Positions 48,573-57,507 of a stretch of DNA of 64,000 nt are shown here, in pieces. Made by a program: the position numbers and the translations under genes. This DNA is from JANXZS01 sp963797255 (GTDB lineage: Bacteria > Acidobacteriota > Terriglobia > Terriglobales > Acidobacteriaceae), in assembly GCA_963797255.1 (NCBI GenBank), contig CAWCOV010000036.1, positions 28,579-92,578 on the forward strand, given 5' to 3'. How positions within the stretch are numbered: the stretch's first letter is position 1; each line of letters starts with the position of its first letter. The notes beneath the pieces were generated by a model, which was not told where the DNA came from, did no database searches, and saw only the letters and a program-made list of their open reading frames with translations.

Positions 48573-51500
48573 TCATCCTTGCTCCACAGCCGGAACTTGC
48601 GTGATCGAGTTCAATGGAACAGTCGTTGTGCCAGCCGCAGAGTCCCATTTCAATATCTTCAAATCCAGAACAAAGATGGCGTACATAACCGGCACCTGCA
48701 GTTTCGTGACGACGGTGGCAACGAGAAGGCCTCCGATTTGTGCATAGCAGAGCGACTTCCAGAGAGGTCCTCCATGCACTGCGAGTGGAAGCAGCGCCAG
48801 CACAGTGGCAAACACAGTGATCAACACTGGACGAAGTCGCAGGATGCCCGCATCGATCAGCGCCAGTTCGAAATCGTCGCCGGCAATTCGGCGCTCCTCA
48901 ATGAAATCAAACAGAACAATCGAGTGGCTTACGATGACTCCGACTAAACTGGCGACGCCCAGAAACGCCATAAAGCCAAACGGCTCGTTCATAATCCACA
49001 GGGCGATAAATGCTCCCACCATTCCGTAGGGAGCAGCCGCCAGCACGAGGAGTGGCTTGATGGCATTTTTGAATTGAAAGACCAACGCCAGAAAGATCGC
49101 AGCAACAGAGACGATCATCACCGCACCAAGATTTTTAAACCCTGTCTTCGTTTTGTCGTACTCACCACCAATCTGGATCCGATATCCGGGCGGCAAATTG
49201 TTCTGCAACTCCAGCAACCTCGGCATTGCTTGCTTCATTACTTGAGAACTCAGGTGGCCCGCTATGGGAAACGCGCGTACATTAATCGTGCGAAATTGCT
49301 CTAGTCGAACGATGCGACCCGTAACAAGTTCGTGGTCGATCTTGGAAATCTGAACCAGCGGTATCTTCGTGTTCTCCTGCGATCCATACACGTAGAGATT
49401 CTGAATGTCGGAGAGTTGAGCGCGTTCGTCCATGCGAAGGCGTGCGGCTACAGGTATTTGCTTTTGCCCCTCTTGAAGCACCGCAACATTACTTCCACTC
49501 ATAGCTGAGGTCGAAGAATTTGCTACATCCATGTTGGTGATGCCGGCCATGTTCGCGCGGTCTGGATCAATGGTGAGTGAGATCTGCGCATTGTCTTCCC
49601 CCCACTCATTCCGCGTGCGCTCCGCGATAGGGATGGAACGGAATATTTCCTCCACCTTCGATGAAATAGCGCGCAATCCGCGAATGTCTTCCGCCTCATT
49701 CGCTGTGTTTACATCGGCGGTACTTGAGATCCTGATCTCGATTGGATAGTCGACGGGATTCGTAAGCAACTGCCGAGCATCAAGGCGCGCACCTGGAACA
49801 GACGCCGAAAGTTTTGGCTGCAATTCTTTGATGAACTGCGGCGTCATTTCCTTATCCTTCACCTCGATAAGGACCTGCGCGTAATTCAACTGTTGCAATT
49901 GAGGCGAGGCAGAGAACCAGAAACGAGGACCGCCACCACCTACAAACGTAGTCACGTAGCGCAGGACATCACCCTTCTCGCTGTCGCTACCACCATGTTC
50001 CTTGGAGAATTGCGCTGCCTCCGCTTGAACAATCTGCTCCACCTTCAGCGCAGTCTGATTGGTCGCATCGAGATTCGCATCGTTTGGCAACCAAACATCG
50101 ATGTACGACCAGTACTGAACATCTTCTGGAAAGAAAGATGAGACGAGTCTGGTAAAGATAAAAGCGCCCGCCAAAAGAAAAACCAACGAGCCGAAGAAGA
50201 ACTTCCAGCGATGCTCAATGGAATACTTGGCTGCACGCGCATAGTAGCCGTAGAAACCCTCGTTGCGACGTTCTTCCAGCGGCTTTTCTGGCTTCTTTTC
50301 CGGACGCAGCAAGTAATAGCCGAGCAATGGAAGAAATGTCATCGATGCGATACGCGATGCCAGCAGCGCAACAGTCATCACGATCGGGAGACTGTATAGA
50401 AATTCGCCGGTGCTTCCTTTCACCATCAGGAACGGCAGATAAGCCACGATGTTCGTGACTGTGGCATACATGATCGCTGTAGCAAGTTGCGTCGGTCCCA
50501 GCCATGCTGCGATGATGTTCGGATGGCCCTCACCCAGCATGCGCTTGATGGAATCCCCTGCAATTACCGGATCGTCGACCAGCAATCCTAATGCAATAAT
50601 CAGCGTCGCCACAGAGACTTGTTGAATATCGATGCCAAGGAAATACAGTGTTCCGAAAGTCATCGCAAGCGTAATGGGAATGGAGATGGCCATCAACGCG
50701 GCGGATCGCCACTCCCAGAAGCCTATCCACGAAACTAGCACCACCAACGCGATAGCTTCATAAAGAGCATCCATGAACAGGCTAATGTTTTCCTTCACCT
50801 GTAATGGTTGGTCCGAGGTGCGCGCAATAATTAAATCGTCAGGAAGATATTGTTTTACCGACTCCAGCCGTGCATTTACGCTATCTCCGAACGCGTTGAT
50901 CTGCTCCCCGTCTTTCATCTGTACCGCTACCGTCACTGCGCGGCTGCGATGCGTGTGCCCGTCTTTATCAAACCAAGTCAGATAGTTCAGATACGTGGCC
51001 GGACTTTGATAACCGCGCGAAATATCCACTAAGTCGCGGAGGTAAACCGGGCTCTGTGCAGAGGAAGACGATCCAACGATGACATTACCAATCTGATCTG
51101 CACTGGTAAATTTACCGGAAGGATCGATGTTGATATTCTTCGGACCGACTTCAAGCGTGCCACCCGGAAGTGTAATGTTGCGCGCTCCCAGGATGTCTTT
51201 CAAATTCGAGGGCGTCAGACCGTACTCGGCCAGCCTCTCTTGAGAATAATCAAGATAGATTTGCTCAGGCAGAACACCCTTGCGCTCGATCTTTGCAACC
51301 TCAGGTGCGCCCTGCAGCGTTCTCCCAATAAGGTCGGTGTAGTTGTCGAGATCTCGATAGGAATACCTGTCTCCCGCAACCGCGGCGAGCTTTGCCTCAG
51401 TTTCCTGCGGATCGCGAATCAACACGGCAGGCCAAGCGTCGGGATGAACCTCCGATCGATGCAGTTTCTCCTGCATAAGTCGATCGCGCAAGGTTCTCAA

Positions 51501-52268
51501 TTCCTCATCGCTAAGAGAAGTGTTGAGATCAGCACCAACAAATCCATTGCCTTCGAAATATCGGACATCCGAGATCATTTTGCTTTGAGCCGCAACCTGC
51601 ATGATCGCGGCAAATGATTCCCGTACCAGTGCGGCAGACACGGACAGGGGGAAAGCATAGACCACGCTCACGCGGTTCGCTCTTGCTTCTAAAGGCTCCG
51701 CCGCACGAGATTTTTCGATCGCACTCCGGATGGATCGCGCCCGCAGGCTGATGTCCACATCCGTAGAAGGCGGGCTCGCTACCGTCAGCATCAATGCTGC
51801 CGTGTCTCCAAAGTCGCTATTGAATTGAATAGGCCCAGCACCCTGCGGGAGCTTGTTGTTCAGAGCATTAAGCTTCAGATTGATATCGGTGAATTGCTTT
51901 TTGGGATCGGTAACCGTGTCATCCAGTTGCACGTAAACCAATGACAATCCAGGAAAACTGATCGAACGTATTCCAAAATCCGATGCCGATGGCGGCTTGA
52001 TGAAAGCATTTTGTGCCATCACCTGTTCAACGGGTCGCGTTACCAGTTGTTCCACTTCCTGCGCAGTAGCCCCCGGCCACTGTATCGACGCCACTGCGAC
52101 ACGGACTCGAATATTCGGGTCCTTGCGTTTGGGCATGTGCATATACCCATACCAGCCCCACAAGAAAACTCCGAGCAGAAGAACAAGTGAGACCTGCCGA
52201 TTTTCGACGAATGAGCGCGCAGTGTTGTGCGTGTTCGCGATGTATTCGGCTTCGGACTTATGGCTCAT
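48573..52268 (-). CDS. RND-family efflux transporter permease
   Basis: A 1,231-residue proton-driven inner-membrane pump of the HAE/AcrB type. A first membrane helix is preceded by ARSFVENRQVSLVLLLGVFL, then porter-domain motifs VAVASIQWPGATAQEVEQLV and TRPVEQVMAQNAFIK. TM segments 2-6 include ALVVLVSWIGFWEWRSAALM, the conserved helix-4 region ISIPITLAMTFGTLYFLGID with IIALGLLVDDPVIAGDSIKR, which holds the paired Asp of the proton relay. The second half repeats the pattern (AVMIVSVAAIFLALVFQF, ASLVGVIVSHSIVLFDFIEE). Length exceeds AcrB by roughly 180 residues, mainly in periplasmic loops. It follows a TolC gene and a frameshifted fusion-protein gene, all on the minus strand. Confidence 0.95.
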   Translation of the reverse strand: MSHKSEAEYIANTHNTARSFVENRQVSLVLLLGVFLWGWYGYMHMPKRKDPNIRVRVAVASIQWPGATAQEVEQLVTRPVEQVMAQNAFIKPPSASDFGIRSISFPGLSLVYVQLDDTVTDPKKQFTDINLKLNALNNKLPQGAGPIQFNSDFGDTAALMLTVASPPSTDVDISLRARSIRSAIEKSRAAEPLEARANRVSVVYAFPLSVSAALVRESFAAIMQVAAQSKMISDVRYFEGNGFVGADLNTSLSDEELRTLRDRLMQEKLHRSEVHPDAWPAVLIRDPQETEAKLAAVAGDRYSYRDLDNYTDLIGRTLQGAPEVAKIERKGVLPEQIYLDYSQERLAEYGLTPSNLKDILGARNITLPGGTLEVGPKNINIDPSGKFTSADQIGNVIVGSSSSAQSPVYLRDLVDISRGYQSPATYLNYLTWFDKDGHTHRSRAVTVAVQMKDGEQINAFGDSVNARLESVKQYLPDDLIIARTSDQPLQVKENISLFMDALYEAIALVVLVSWIGFWEWRSAALMAISIPITLAMTFGTLYFLGIDIQQVSVATLIIALGLLVDDPVIAGDSIKRMLGEGHPNIIAAWLGPTQLATAIMYATVTNIVAYLPFLMVKGSTGEFLYSLPIVMTVALLASRIASMTFLPLLGYYLLRPEKKPEKPLEERRNEGFYGYYARAAKYSIEHRWKFFFGSLVFLLAGAFIFTRLVSSFFPEDVQYWSYIDVWLPNDANLDATNQTALKVEQIVQAEAAQFSKEHGGSDSEKGDVLRYVTTFVGGGGPRFWFSASPQLQQLNYAQVLIEVKDKEMTPQFIKELQPKLSASVPGARLDARQLLTNPVDYPIEIRISSTADVNTANEAEDIRGLRAISSKVEEIFRSIPIAERTRNEWGEDNAQISLTIDPDRANMAGITNMDVANSSTSAMSGSNVAVLQEGQKQIPVAARLRMDERAQLSDIQNLYVYGSQENTKIPLVQISKIDHELVTGRIVRLEQFRTINVRAFPIAGHLSSQVMKQAMPRLLELQNNLPPGYRIQIGGEYDKTKTGFKNLGAVMIVSVAAIFLALVFQFKNAIKPLLVLAAAPYGMVGAFIALWIMNEPFGFMAFLGVASLVGVIVSHSIVLFDFIEERRIAGDDFELALIDAGILRLRPVLITVFATVLALLPLAVHGGPLWKSLCYAQIGGLLVATVVTKLQVPVMYAIFVLDLKILKWDSAAGTTTVPLNSITQVPAVEQG

Positions 52269-52305
52269 CGTCTCTCACTGTCCTGGTGCATCTTATCTGT
52301 CATTC

Positions 52306-53443
52306 CTATTCGATAATTCGAACCTTGTCGCCGCTTTTGATGAGTGGCGCACCCGATGAAATCACGACTTCTCCCGGCGCTAAACCGCCTTTCACCGCGA
52401 TAAGGTTTCCGTAGGTATCCCCCAATTCCACTGACCTCAATCGTGCAACCTGCGATCCTGGATCCCCTTCTGCCATCAAGACTGCGAATGCATTCTGCCG
52501 CCCCGGATCGCGTATTACCGCCGATAAGGGAACAGCGACAGCGGATTGGGGCAGTTGTTCGCCATTCAAAGTAAGTGAGGCGATCATTCCCGACTTCAGT
52601 TCATTTTTTGGATTAGGAATTGAAACCTCAACCGAAAATACGCGACTCTTCTGATCCGCCGACGGCGAGATTGCACTAACGCGTCCAAGCACCGGATGTG
52701 GCAACGCGTCTGTCGATATCATCAGCTGCTGTCCGGCTTTTACGCGACGGATCGATGTGTCAGGAACTCCAAAGATGGCCTTTACCGAACGCGTATCCGA
52801 AAGCGTGAATCCGTTAGTGGCCGGGCCCCACAAGGCTGCCAACATCCACATTCCGTTTCACCACCCACGCGTCGAACGGCGCTAAGAGAGAGCAATAAGC
52901 CAGCGCAATCTGCCCCTCGCTGACCTGCGCCTCCGCGCCGGAGACCGATGCCGTAGTGGTTTCTAATTGCGCTTTGGCAGAATCATAGTCAGGCTTGGTG
53001 GCGCTTTGTGCCGCGTAAAGTATGGACACCCGATCGAAACTCAGCTTGTCTTTTTCCTGTTCCGCTTTGGCGCGCGTAAGCTGCGCCTTGGCCTGCTGCA
53101 GCTTGTCGATGTAGTCCTGCTGTTGAACGACGGCGAGCACTGTCCCCTTCTCAACCCAATCTCCTGGATCAATGTTTCGCATTCCGCCACTCGGGCTGTG
53201 AACTTGCCGAATCTTGTCGACATAGCCATTCGATTTAAACGACAAATCGACCTGCGCATACGGAACAATGCTGGCCGAATAGGTCACTCCGCTTCCGATC
53301 GTGATGTTTTGTGCAGCAGCAACGCGAACAGGCATCGCCGATGGCGCTGGAGCACTCTCCTGTTTGCAGCCGGTCGCACACGGCAGCGCCAGTGCCGCAA
53401 ACAAAGCCAGCCGCGAAATTTTGTGAAAGGATGCGTCCCGCAT
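52306..53443 (-). pseudogene. RND efflux membrane fusion protein, split by a one-base frameshift
   Basis: The periplasmic adaptor of the tripartite pump, readable in two frames. The N-terminal part (53443 to 52814, about 209 residues) has a lipoprotein signal (LFAALALPCATGC), a biotinyl-like strand (DLSFKSNGYVDKIRQ), a coiled-coil hairpin (KLQQAKAQLTRAKAEQEKDK) and ends VVKRNVDVGSLVGPGH-stop. The C-terminal part continues in another frame from about 52838 (PATNGFTLSDTRSVKAIFGV to the end SGDKVRIIE). Removing one C from the C-run in GGGGCCCGG near 52824-52829 restores VGSLVGPATNGFTLSDT, a normal fusion protein of about 378 residues. Either the gene is recently inactivated or one base is miscalled. 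GGAG precedes ATG 53443, five bases after the TolC stop. Confidence 0.88.
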
Positions 53444-53447
53444 GAAG

Positions 53448-54806
53448 TCACTCTTCTCCAAGTGCTTTTTCAAACTCTGCTGTCGCATTCAAAAGGCCTA
53501 ACAAGCTTTCTTCGTAGTCGTGGTTCGCATTCGCGACTGTAGCCTGCTGTTGCAGCACGTCTCGCAGCAGCACGGCCGATTGCTTGAATTGATTGCTGAC
53601 CTCTCGCAGTTTTTCATTGGCCGCATCGCGTGCAGCTTGTGCCACCGCGATCAGTGACCGGCTCTCTTCAAGCTTGCGAAAAGTATTGTCCACGTCCAAC
53701 AGGACCTTGGCACGCGTGTCTTGCAGCTGATTATTACTTTGCTCGACGGTAAGATTCTTCTGCTTGATCTTGTCCTTGCGTCGTCCCCAATCTACCGGCT
53801 CCCACGTCAGGGCCAACCCGCCGGACACGATATTCTGCGGCAGAATCTGCGTGTTGATCGGACTGAAGTATCGGAGCGCACCGCCTATGTCTGGAATGTA
53901 CTGAGCCTTCGCAAGCTTAAGATCAACCCCAGCTCGGCTCACGTCGATCTCCGCCTCTTTAACTTCAGGTCGTTGGCGAAGAGCTGTTTCTCGCGCAACT
54001 TTCAAATCCATCTCTTCTGCGGAGGCGGGGGGCGTTGACTGTGTTCGAAATGGCGTATCGATGTCGCGCCCCAACAAATTATTGAGGTGTTCTTTGTCCG
54101 TCAAGAGATTATTCTGCGACACCACTAGCTGGTGCTGCGCCTGCGCAAGCTTCGCTTTAACCTCAAGACTGTCAGACAGCAGCACGGACTCCTGCTCAAG
54201 ATATTGTGTGGCGACACGATCCGTTTCCTTGTACTGTGCAACCAGTGCCTTCTCGGCCTCCAACGCACTTTCAGCCTGAAGAATTGCGTAGTAGGCCTGC
54301 TTCACATCCGCGACCACCGACTGCTGCTTCCCCTTGAATTGTTCTTTTGAGAACTCAACAGAAAGTTCCTGCATCCGGACCGCAAGATTAATTTTGTAAA
54401 GCTGCGTGAGCGGCTGCATGACCGATGCGCTCGCGTACCCCGTTATTCCGCTCGAGAGATTGATGGAAACATCGGTACTTGGATTCGGCTGGCCATCTAT
54501 GGTGCCAAAAACGCCCTTTTCATAGGTAAAGGTTGGCGAGTTCAAGTTAGCAGCAGCAAAGAGCTCGATGCTCGTCTCCGGAAAACGCCTGCTCTTCGCC
54601 TCGGTGACCTGCCATTCGGATTTGCTGACATCCAGCTTCGCGTTCTTCACCGCGTCGTTGCCGGTCAATGCAATTTGGATCGCCTGCGATAGGAGAAGTT
54701 CGGGTGCGGGATCAGCAGTCTGTTGCGCGAATGAGATTTCGCCAGTTAACGAAATAATTCCCACAGTGAGCCAGCAAAGATTCCTCAGGATTTTTGCCTG
54801 GCGCAT
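53448..54806 (-). CDS. TolC-family outer-membrane efflux protein
   Basis: A 452-residue exported outer-membrane channel. The signal peptide is LRNLCWLTVGIISLTGEISF then AQQ. Two related halves of helical hairpins follow, each with OEP family patterns: LLLSQAIQIALTGNDAVKNA and VSKSEWQVTEAKSRRFPETS, then VVADVKQAYYAILQAESALE; second half AETALRQRPEVKEAE-like VARETALRQRPEVKEAEID, and QLQDTRAKVLLDVDNTFRKL. It is the first gene of the efflux operon (TolC, fusion protein, RND pump, perhaps the 212-residue protein). The stop lies five bases before the adaptor start. Length and architecture are normal. Confidence 0.94.
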   Translation of the reverse strand: MRQAKILRNLCWLTVGIISLTGEISFAQQTADPAPELLLSQAIQIALTGNDAVKNAKLDVSKSEWQVTEAKSRRFPETSIELFAAANLNSPTFTYEKGVFGTIDGQPNPSTDVSINLSSGITGYASASVMQPLTQLYKINLAVRMQELSVEFSKEQFKGKQQSVVADVKQAYYAILQAESALEAEKALVAQYKETDRVATQYLEQESVLLSDSLEVKAKLAQAQHQLVVSQNNLLTDKEHLNNLLGRDIDTPFRTQSTPPASAEEMDLKVARETALRQRPEVKEAEIDVSRAGVDLKLAKAQYIPDIGGALRYFSPINTQILPQNIVSGGLALTWEPVDWGRRKDKIKQKNLTVEQSNNQLQDTRAKVLLDVDNTFRKLEESRSLIAVAQAARDAANEKLREVSNQFKQSAVLLRDVLQQQATVANANHDYEESLLGLLNATAEFEKALGEE

Positions 54807-54964
54807 AGTCAGACAGTGCTCGCTTCGCGGAGTTTTCCGAGATACCGGAAACCATGCATGCTATGGAATTGGAGCGGGGCCTGTGCTGCTGAATGAAAAG
54901 AGAATAGTCTGCATTCTCCGCCTCGTCAACGAAGACGTTAGGCTCAGCAGGAAACCTGTCGCTA

Positions 54965-55017
54965 AATCGATATCTGCTCGAAGGATTTAGGTTTGATTGG
55001 TGGACGAGATAGGAATC
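54965..55017. repeat. 53-base direct repeat, left copy (candidate attL)
   Basis: Matches 63,948-64,000 without gaps at 48 of 53 positions. The shared core includes AATCGATATCTGCT, then GGATTTAGGTTTGATTGGTG then GACG, and AGGAATC. The right part of the repeat is the reverse complement of a tRNA 3' end with encoded CCA; the left 33 bases lie beyond the tRNA. Confidence 0.8.
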
Positions 55018-55046
55018 GAACCTGCTCCTGTCGATTAGGAGTCGAA
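54998..55046 (-). pseudogene. tRNA 3' fragment, tRNA-Arg(CCT)-like
   Basis: On the minus strand this reads as the 3' part of a tRNA. It has an anticodon loop CTCCTAA (anticodon CCT) with four paired stem bases, a T-loop TTCGATT between weakly paired stems (GCAGG and CCTAT), an acceptor strand CTCGTCC, a discriminator A and encoded CCA. No matching D-arm or 5' acceptor strand is found upstream, so it is not a whole tRNA. This is what an attachment-site half made by tRNA-targeted integration looks like. The amino-acid identity rests only on the anticodon loop. Confidence 0.6.
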
Positions 55047-55310
55047 TGCCAATAACAGTCAGTCTGTTCGTAAATCCACGAGCTAAGGGACTTACGACTT
55101 AATCTCCTGCACAGACACAACGCCTCAGGTTGCTCAATCTGTTCAGCACGTCAGTTGAAATGTATTGAAATTGGTCAGGTTTTCGTCAGGTTGGCGAGGT
55201 GTAGGTTTGGAAAGTTCAGGAGTCCGCCCTGAACGCCACCGAGAAGATGCGGCGAGGCCGTCAATGAAATGGAGAGATCAAATCGGCGTGGCGTTGCCGA
55301 CAAGTGATGC

Positions 55311-56522
55311 CTACTCGCCAAGCCACTCGCCAAAACCTCTTAGAGAATCCGTGTAGTCGCAGATTATTTTTGCAGCCCCAACAATTGGCACGGCCAATAT
55401 TAATCCCATCCCGCCCCAAATCCAGAGCCAGAACAATAGAGATATCACAACAGCCAGCGGATTCAGGCGCACTCGCTTGCCGATGAGCTTCGGATATAAG
55501 AAATTAAGCATGAGCGAATGGGTGGCGGCAATTGTTAACACTACGATCAGAATCCCTGTCTTGCTCAAAATTCCGATACCTCCGGCCAGTGGCGGCAAGA
55601 GTGCCAGAAAGAATCCGAAAGACGGAACGAGATTGGCGAATCCGCTCAATATTCCCAAGAGGTAAAAGTACGGAATATTCAGGAGCCAGAACACTGTAAC
55701 GCAAAGTACTGAGCCGATCGCTGCGACTATCAAATTCCCTACGAGAAAACTCCGGATCATTGCCGAAATTCTTGCCAGTGTTCGGTGTGCGACCGCGCGA
55801 TTTTCTTCCGGAAACAGCTTCACCGTTGCCGCGTGTGTATGCTCTTTCCACGTCAGCATGAAATAGGTAAGAAAAGGAATAAAGCCACAGGCGAGAAGTG
55901 CTTCTTTCAAAGCTGCGCCATTGGCCATTAACAAATGAGAGAACACGTTCCCATCCTGGATCACCACTGGGACAGGTTGCTTGTCTTCAGGGGAATGTGG
56001 CAAGACGGCGCGGGTGCCTCGATCAAGTTTCGCGAGTGGCTCCTGAATGGACTGGATGATGTGATGAATGCTGGCTGAGTACGTTGGAAGTTCGCTAGCG
56101 AAATGCCGGACCTGTCCTAAGAGTGCGTACCCTGTACCGATCGTTAACGCGGCAGTCAGAAAGATTGCAATGAATGCACCCGCTGGTCTTGGAACAGAAA
56201 TCCGGGTTAACTGCTGAACGATGGGTTCAAGCACCAGGGCAATGAGCAGAGCGAGAAGTATCGTTACCATTACGAATTTTAAGAGATAAAGAAGTCCCAC
56301 GACGGCGATCACCGCGACCACAACTTGTGCGATTGATCCCGTTTTGATCGAGGCATGGAGGATTTCTCTATCTTCAGTCACCGGTTTAGCCACACCGTCA
56401 ACCGCCGGAATGGCCGGCTCGCTATGGAGAGAAGAAAACTCCGCCTTTGGCGCGCCATCTGTCCACAAGAATGGAATTCGAGATGACAATTGCCCAGGCA
56501 GCGGATTGGCCTTAGGCCCCAT
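55311..56522 (-). CDS. AI-2E family transporter (PerM/UPF0118), island copy
   Basis: A 403-residue polytopic membrane protein related to the one at 23,257. After a polar N-terminus of about 65 residues come helices such as AQVVVAVIAVVGLLYLLKFV and MVTILLALLIALVLEPIVQQ, then a soluble segment (ELPTYSASIHHIIQSIQEPL), LACGFIPFLTYFMLTWKEHT, and conserved late blocks ILSGFANLVPSFGFFLALLP and LWIWGGMGLILAVPIVGAAK. ATG 56522 is preferred; a TTG at 56573 extends the frame by 17 residues. The substrate is unknown. It is the first gene inside the left repeat and is divergent from a VTT-domain gene. Confidence 0.88.
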   Translation of the reverse strand: MGPKANPLPGQLSSRIPFLWTDGAPKAEFSSLHSEPAIPAVDGVAKPVTEDREILHASIKTGSIAQVVVAVIAVVGLLYLLKFVMVTILLALLIALVLEPIVQQLTRISVPRPAGAFIAIFLTAALTIGTGYALLGQVRHFASELPTYSASIHHIIQSIQEPLAKLDRGTRAVLPHSPEDKQPVPVVIQDGNVFSHLLMANGAALKEALLACGFIPFLTYFMLTWKEHTHAATVKLFPEENRAVAHRTLARISAMIRSFLVGNLIVAAIGSVLCVTVFWLLNIPYFYLLGILSGFANLVPSFGFFLALLPPLAGGIGILSKTGILIVVLTIAATHSLMLNFLYPKLIGKRVRLNPLAVVISLLFWLWIWGGMGLILAVPIVGAAKIICDYTDSLRGFGEWLGE

Positions 56523-56673
56523 ACAAATGTTGGAGTTCGAGGGATTCCGATCTGTTGTATGTTGAAGAAACAATGGATGACAATTTTGACGGACCAGCTA
56601 CTGCAAATTTATGACATCGATGCTTCTCTTTTCTCGACTCCTACATCCGATAGGTTGAGGCATCCACAGAACT

Positions 56674-57303
56674 GTGTCGAATTTCTTTCGCCCCCTCCTT
56701 ACGTTTCTGCTACACCTCGGCTACATAGCGCCGTTTGTCATGGGTGTACTCGACTCATCTCTTCTCTTCTTGCCGTTCGGTAACGATCTGCTCATCGTTA
56801 TTCTTGTCTCGCGTCACCACCAGGGGCTGCTGTTGTATGTTCTGGCCGCAGCTTGCGGATCCACGCTTGGGGTATTCATTTTGGCTCTACTGGCTGGGCG
56901 ATTGGGAGAGGAAGGGATTCGCAAGCTCGCTGGGGAGAAGCGCTTTACGAAGATGAAAGCAAAATTTCAGAATGGCGGAGGATTCGCAATTTTCCTATCA
57001 ACCCTCGTTCCTCCTCCATTTCCCTTCACGATGGTGATAGCCAGCGGTGCGGCTCTTCAGTATCCCCGGCAACGCCTTTTGATACTGAATTTTCTGGGTA
57101 GAGCTCTCCGTTTCACGGTCCTCGCCTTACTCGCTGTTAAGTTTGGGCATATGGTAATTCGAGTCACGGAGTCCTCCGCATTCAAATGGTGCATGGGTGC
57201 TCTGGTTGCTATTTGCCTGATCGGGAGCGGGCTCTCTATTTGGAATTGGATTACGAAGAGTGGCTCGGGAAAACTTCGGTATGCAACTGGATCGGCTGAA
57301 TGA
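56674..57303 (+). CDS. VTT/DedA-like membrane protein
   Basis: A 209-residue inner-membrane protein with five or six hydrophobic segments. It shows LGYIAPFVMGVLDSSLLFLP followed by FGNDLLIVILVSRHHQG, then YVLAAACGSTLGVFILALLA, and after a polar helix (KLAGEKRFTKMKAKFQNGG) the conserved re-entrant FAIFLSTLVPPPFPFTMVIA. This is the VTT (SNARE-associated/DedA/YqaA) domain pattern, with the Pro-rich loop in place of the usual R-x3-P motif. DedA-family proteins act as lipid scramblases or flippases; the role here is inferred. The start is GTG 56674. The gene converges with the 57,508 gene over a strong hairpin. Confidence 0.82.
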   Translation: MSNFFRPLLTFLLHLGYIAPFVMGVLDSSLLFLPFGNDLLIVILVSRHHQGLLLYVLAAACGSTLGVFILALLAGRLGEEGIRKLAGEKRFTKMKAKFQNGGGFAIFLSTLVPPPFPFTMVIASGAALQYPRQRLLILNFLGRALRFTVLALLAVKFGHMVIRVTESSAFKWCMGALVAICLIGSGLSIWNWITKSGSGKLRYATGSAE

Positions 57304-57422
57304 AGGCGGCGTTAATGTTCCCTTTGCCAGCAGCTAGCAAGTGAGCAACTCTTTATCGCATTTAGTTCTGCTCGGTTAACGAAGGCCGGCTTTTCTTTGA
57401 CCCGGCGGCGTGATGTCGCCAA

Positions 57423-57454
57423 GCAGGGTGGGATCTACCTGGATCCTACCCTGC
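57423..57454. repeat. 12-base-pair hairpin between convergent genes
   Basis: GCAGGGTGGGAT and ATCCTACCCTGC pair with one G-T over an 8-base loop. It lies between the VTT gene (ends 57303, plus) and the 57,508 gene (minus). Neither side has a T-run, so it is not a standard intrinsic terminator, but it may still stop or stabilise transcripts. Confidence 0.6.
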
Positions 57455-57507
57455 CGGTTCAAAGGCTGGATGCACCGCCTGTGAGCTTGATGATTGAAAA
57501 CGCAGAC

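Larger units (their letters stand above)
54807..55310. other. Gene-free junction: left boundary of the proposed island
   Basis: This 504-base stretch between the TolC gene (leftward) and the AI-2E-type gene contains the left 53-base repeat (54,965-55,017) and a tRNA 3' fragment (54,998-55,046). A copy of the TTGGTCAGGTTTTCG string at 55,171 also resembles the end of the integrase remnant at 63,891-63,918. I see no intact gene. The TolC promoter should also lie here. Confidence 0.6.

Noticed and set aside
54965..55046. Intact tRNA gene at the left repeat
   Set aside because: The D-arm and the 5' acceptor strand complementary to CTCGTCC are missing, and the T-stem is mismatched, so only a 3' fragment is claimed.
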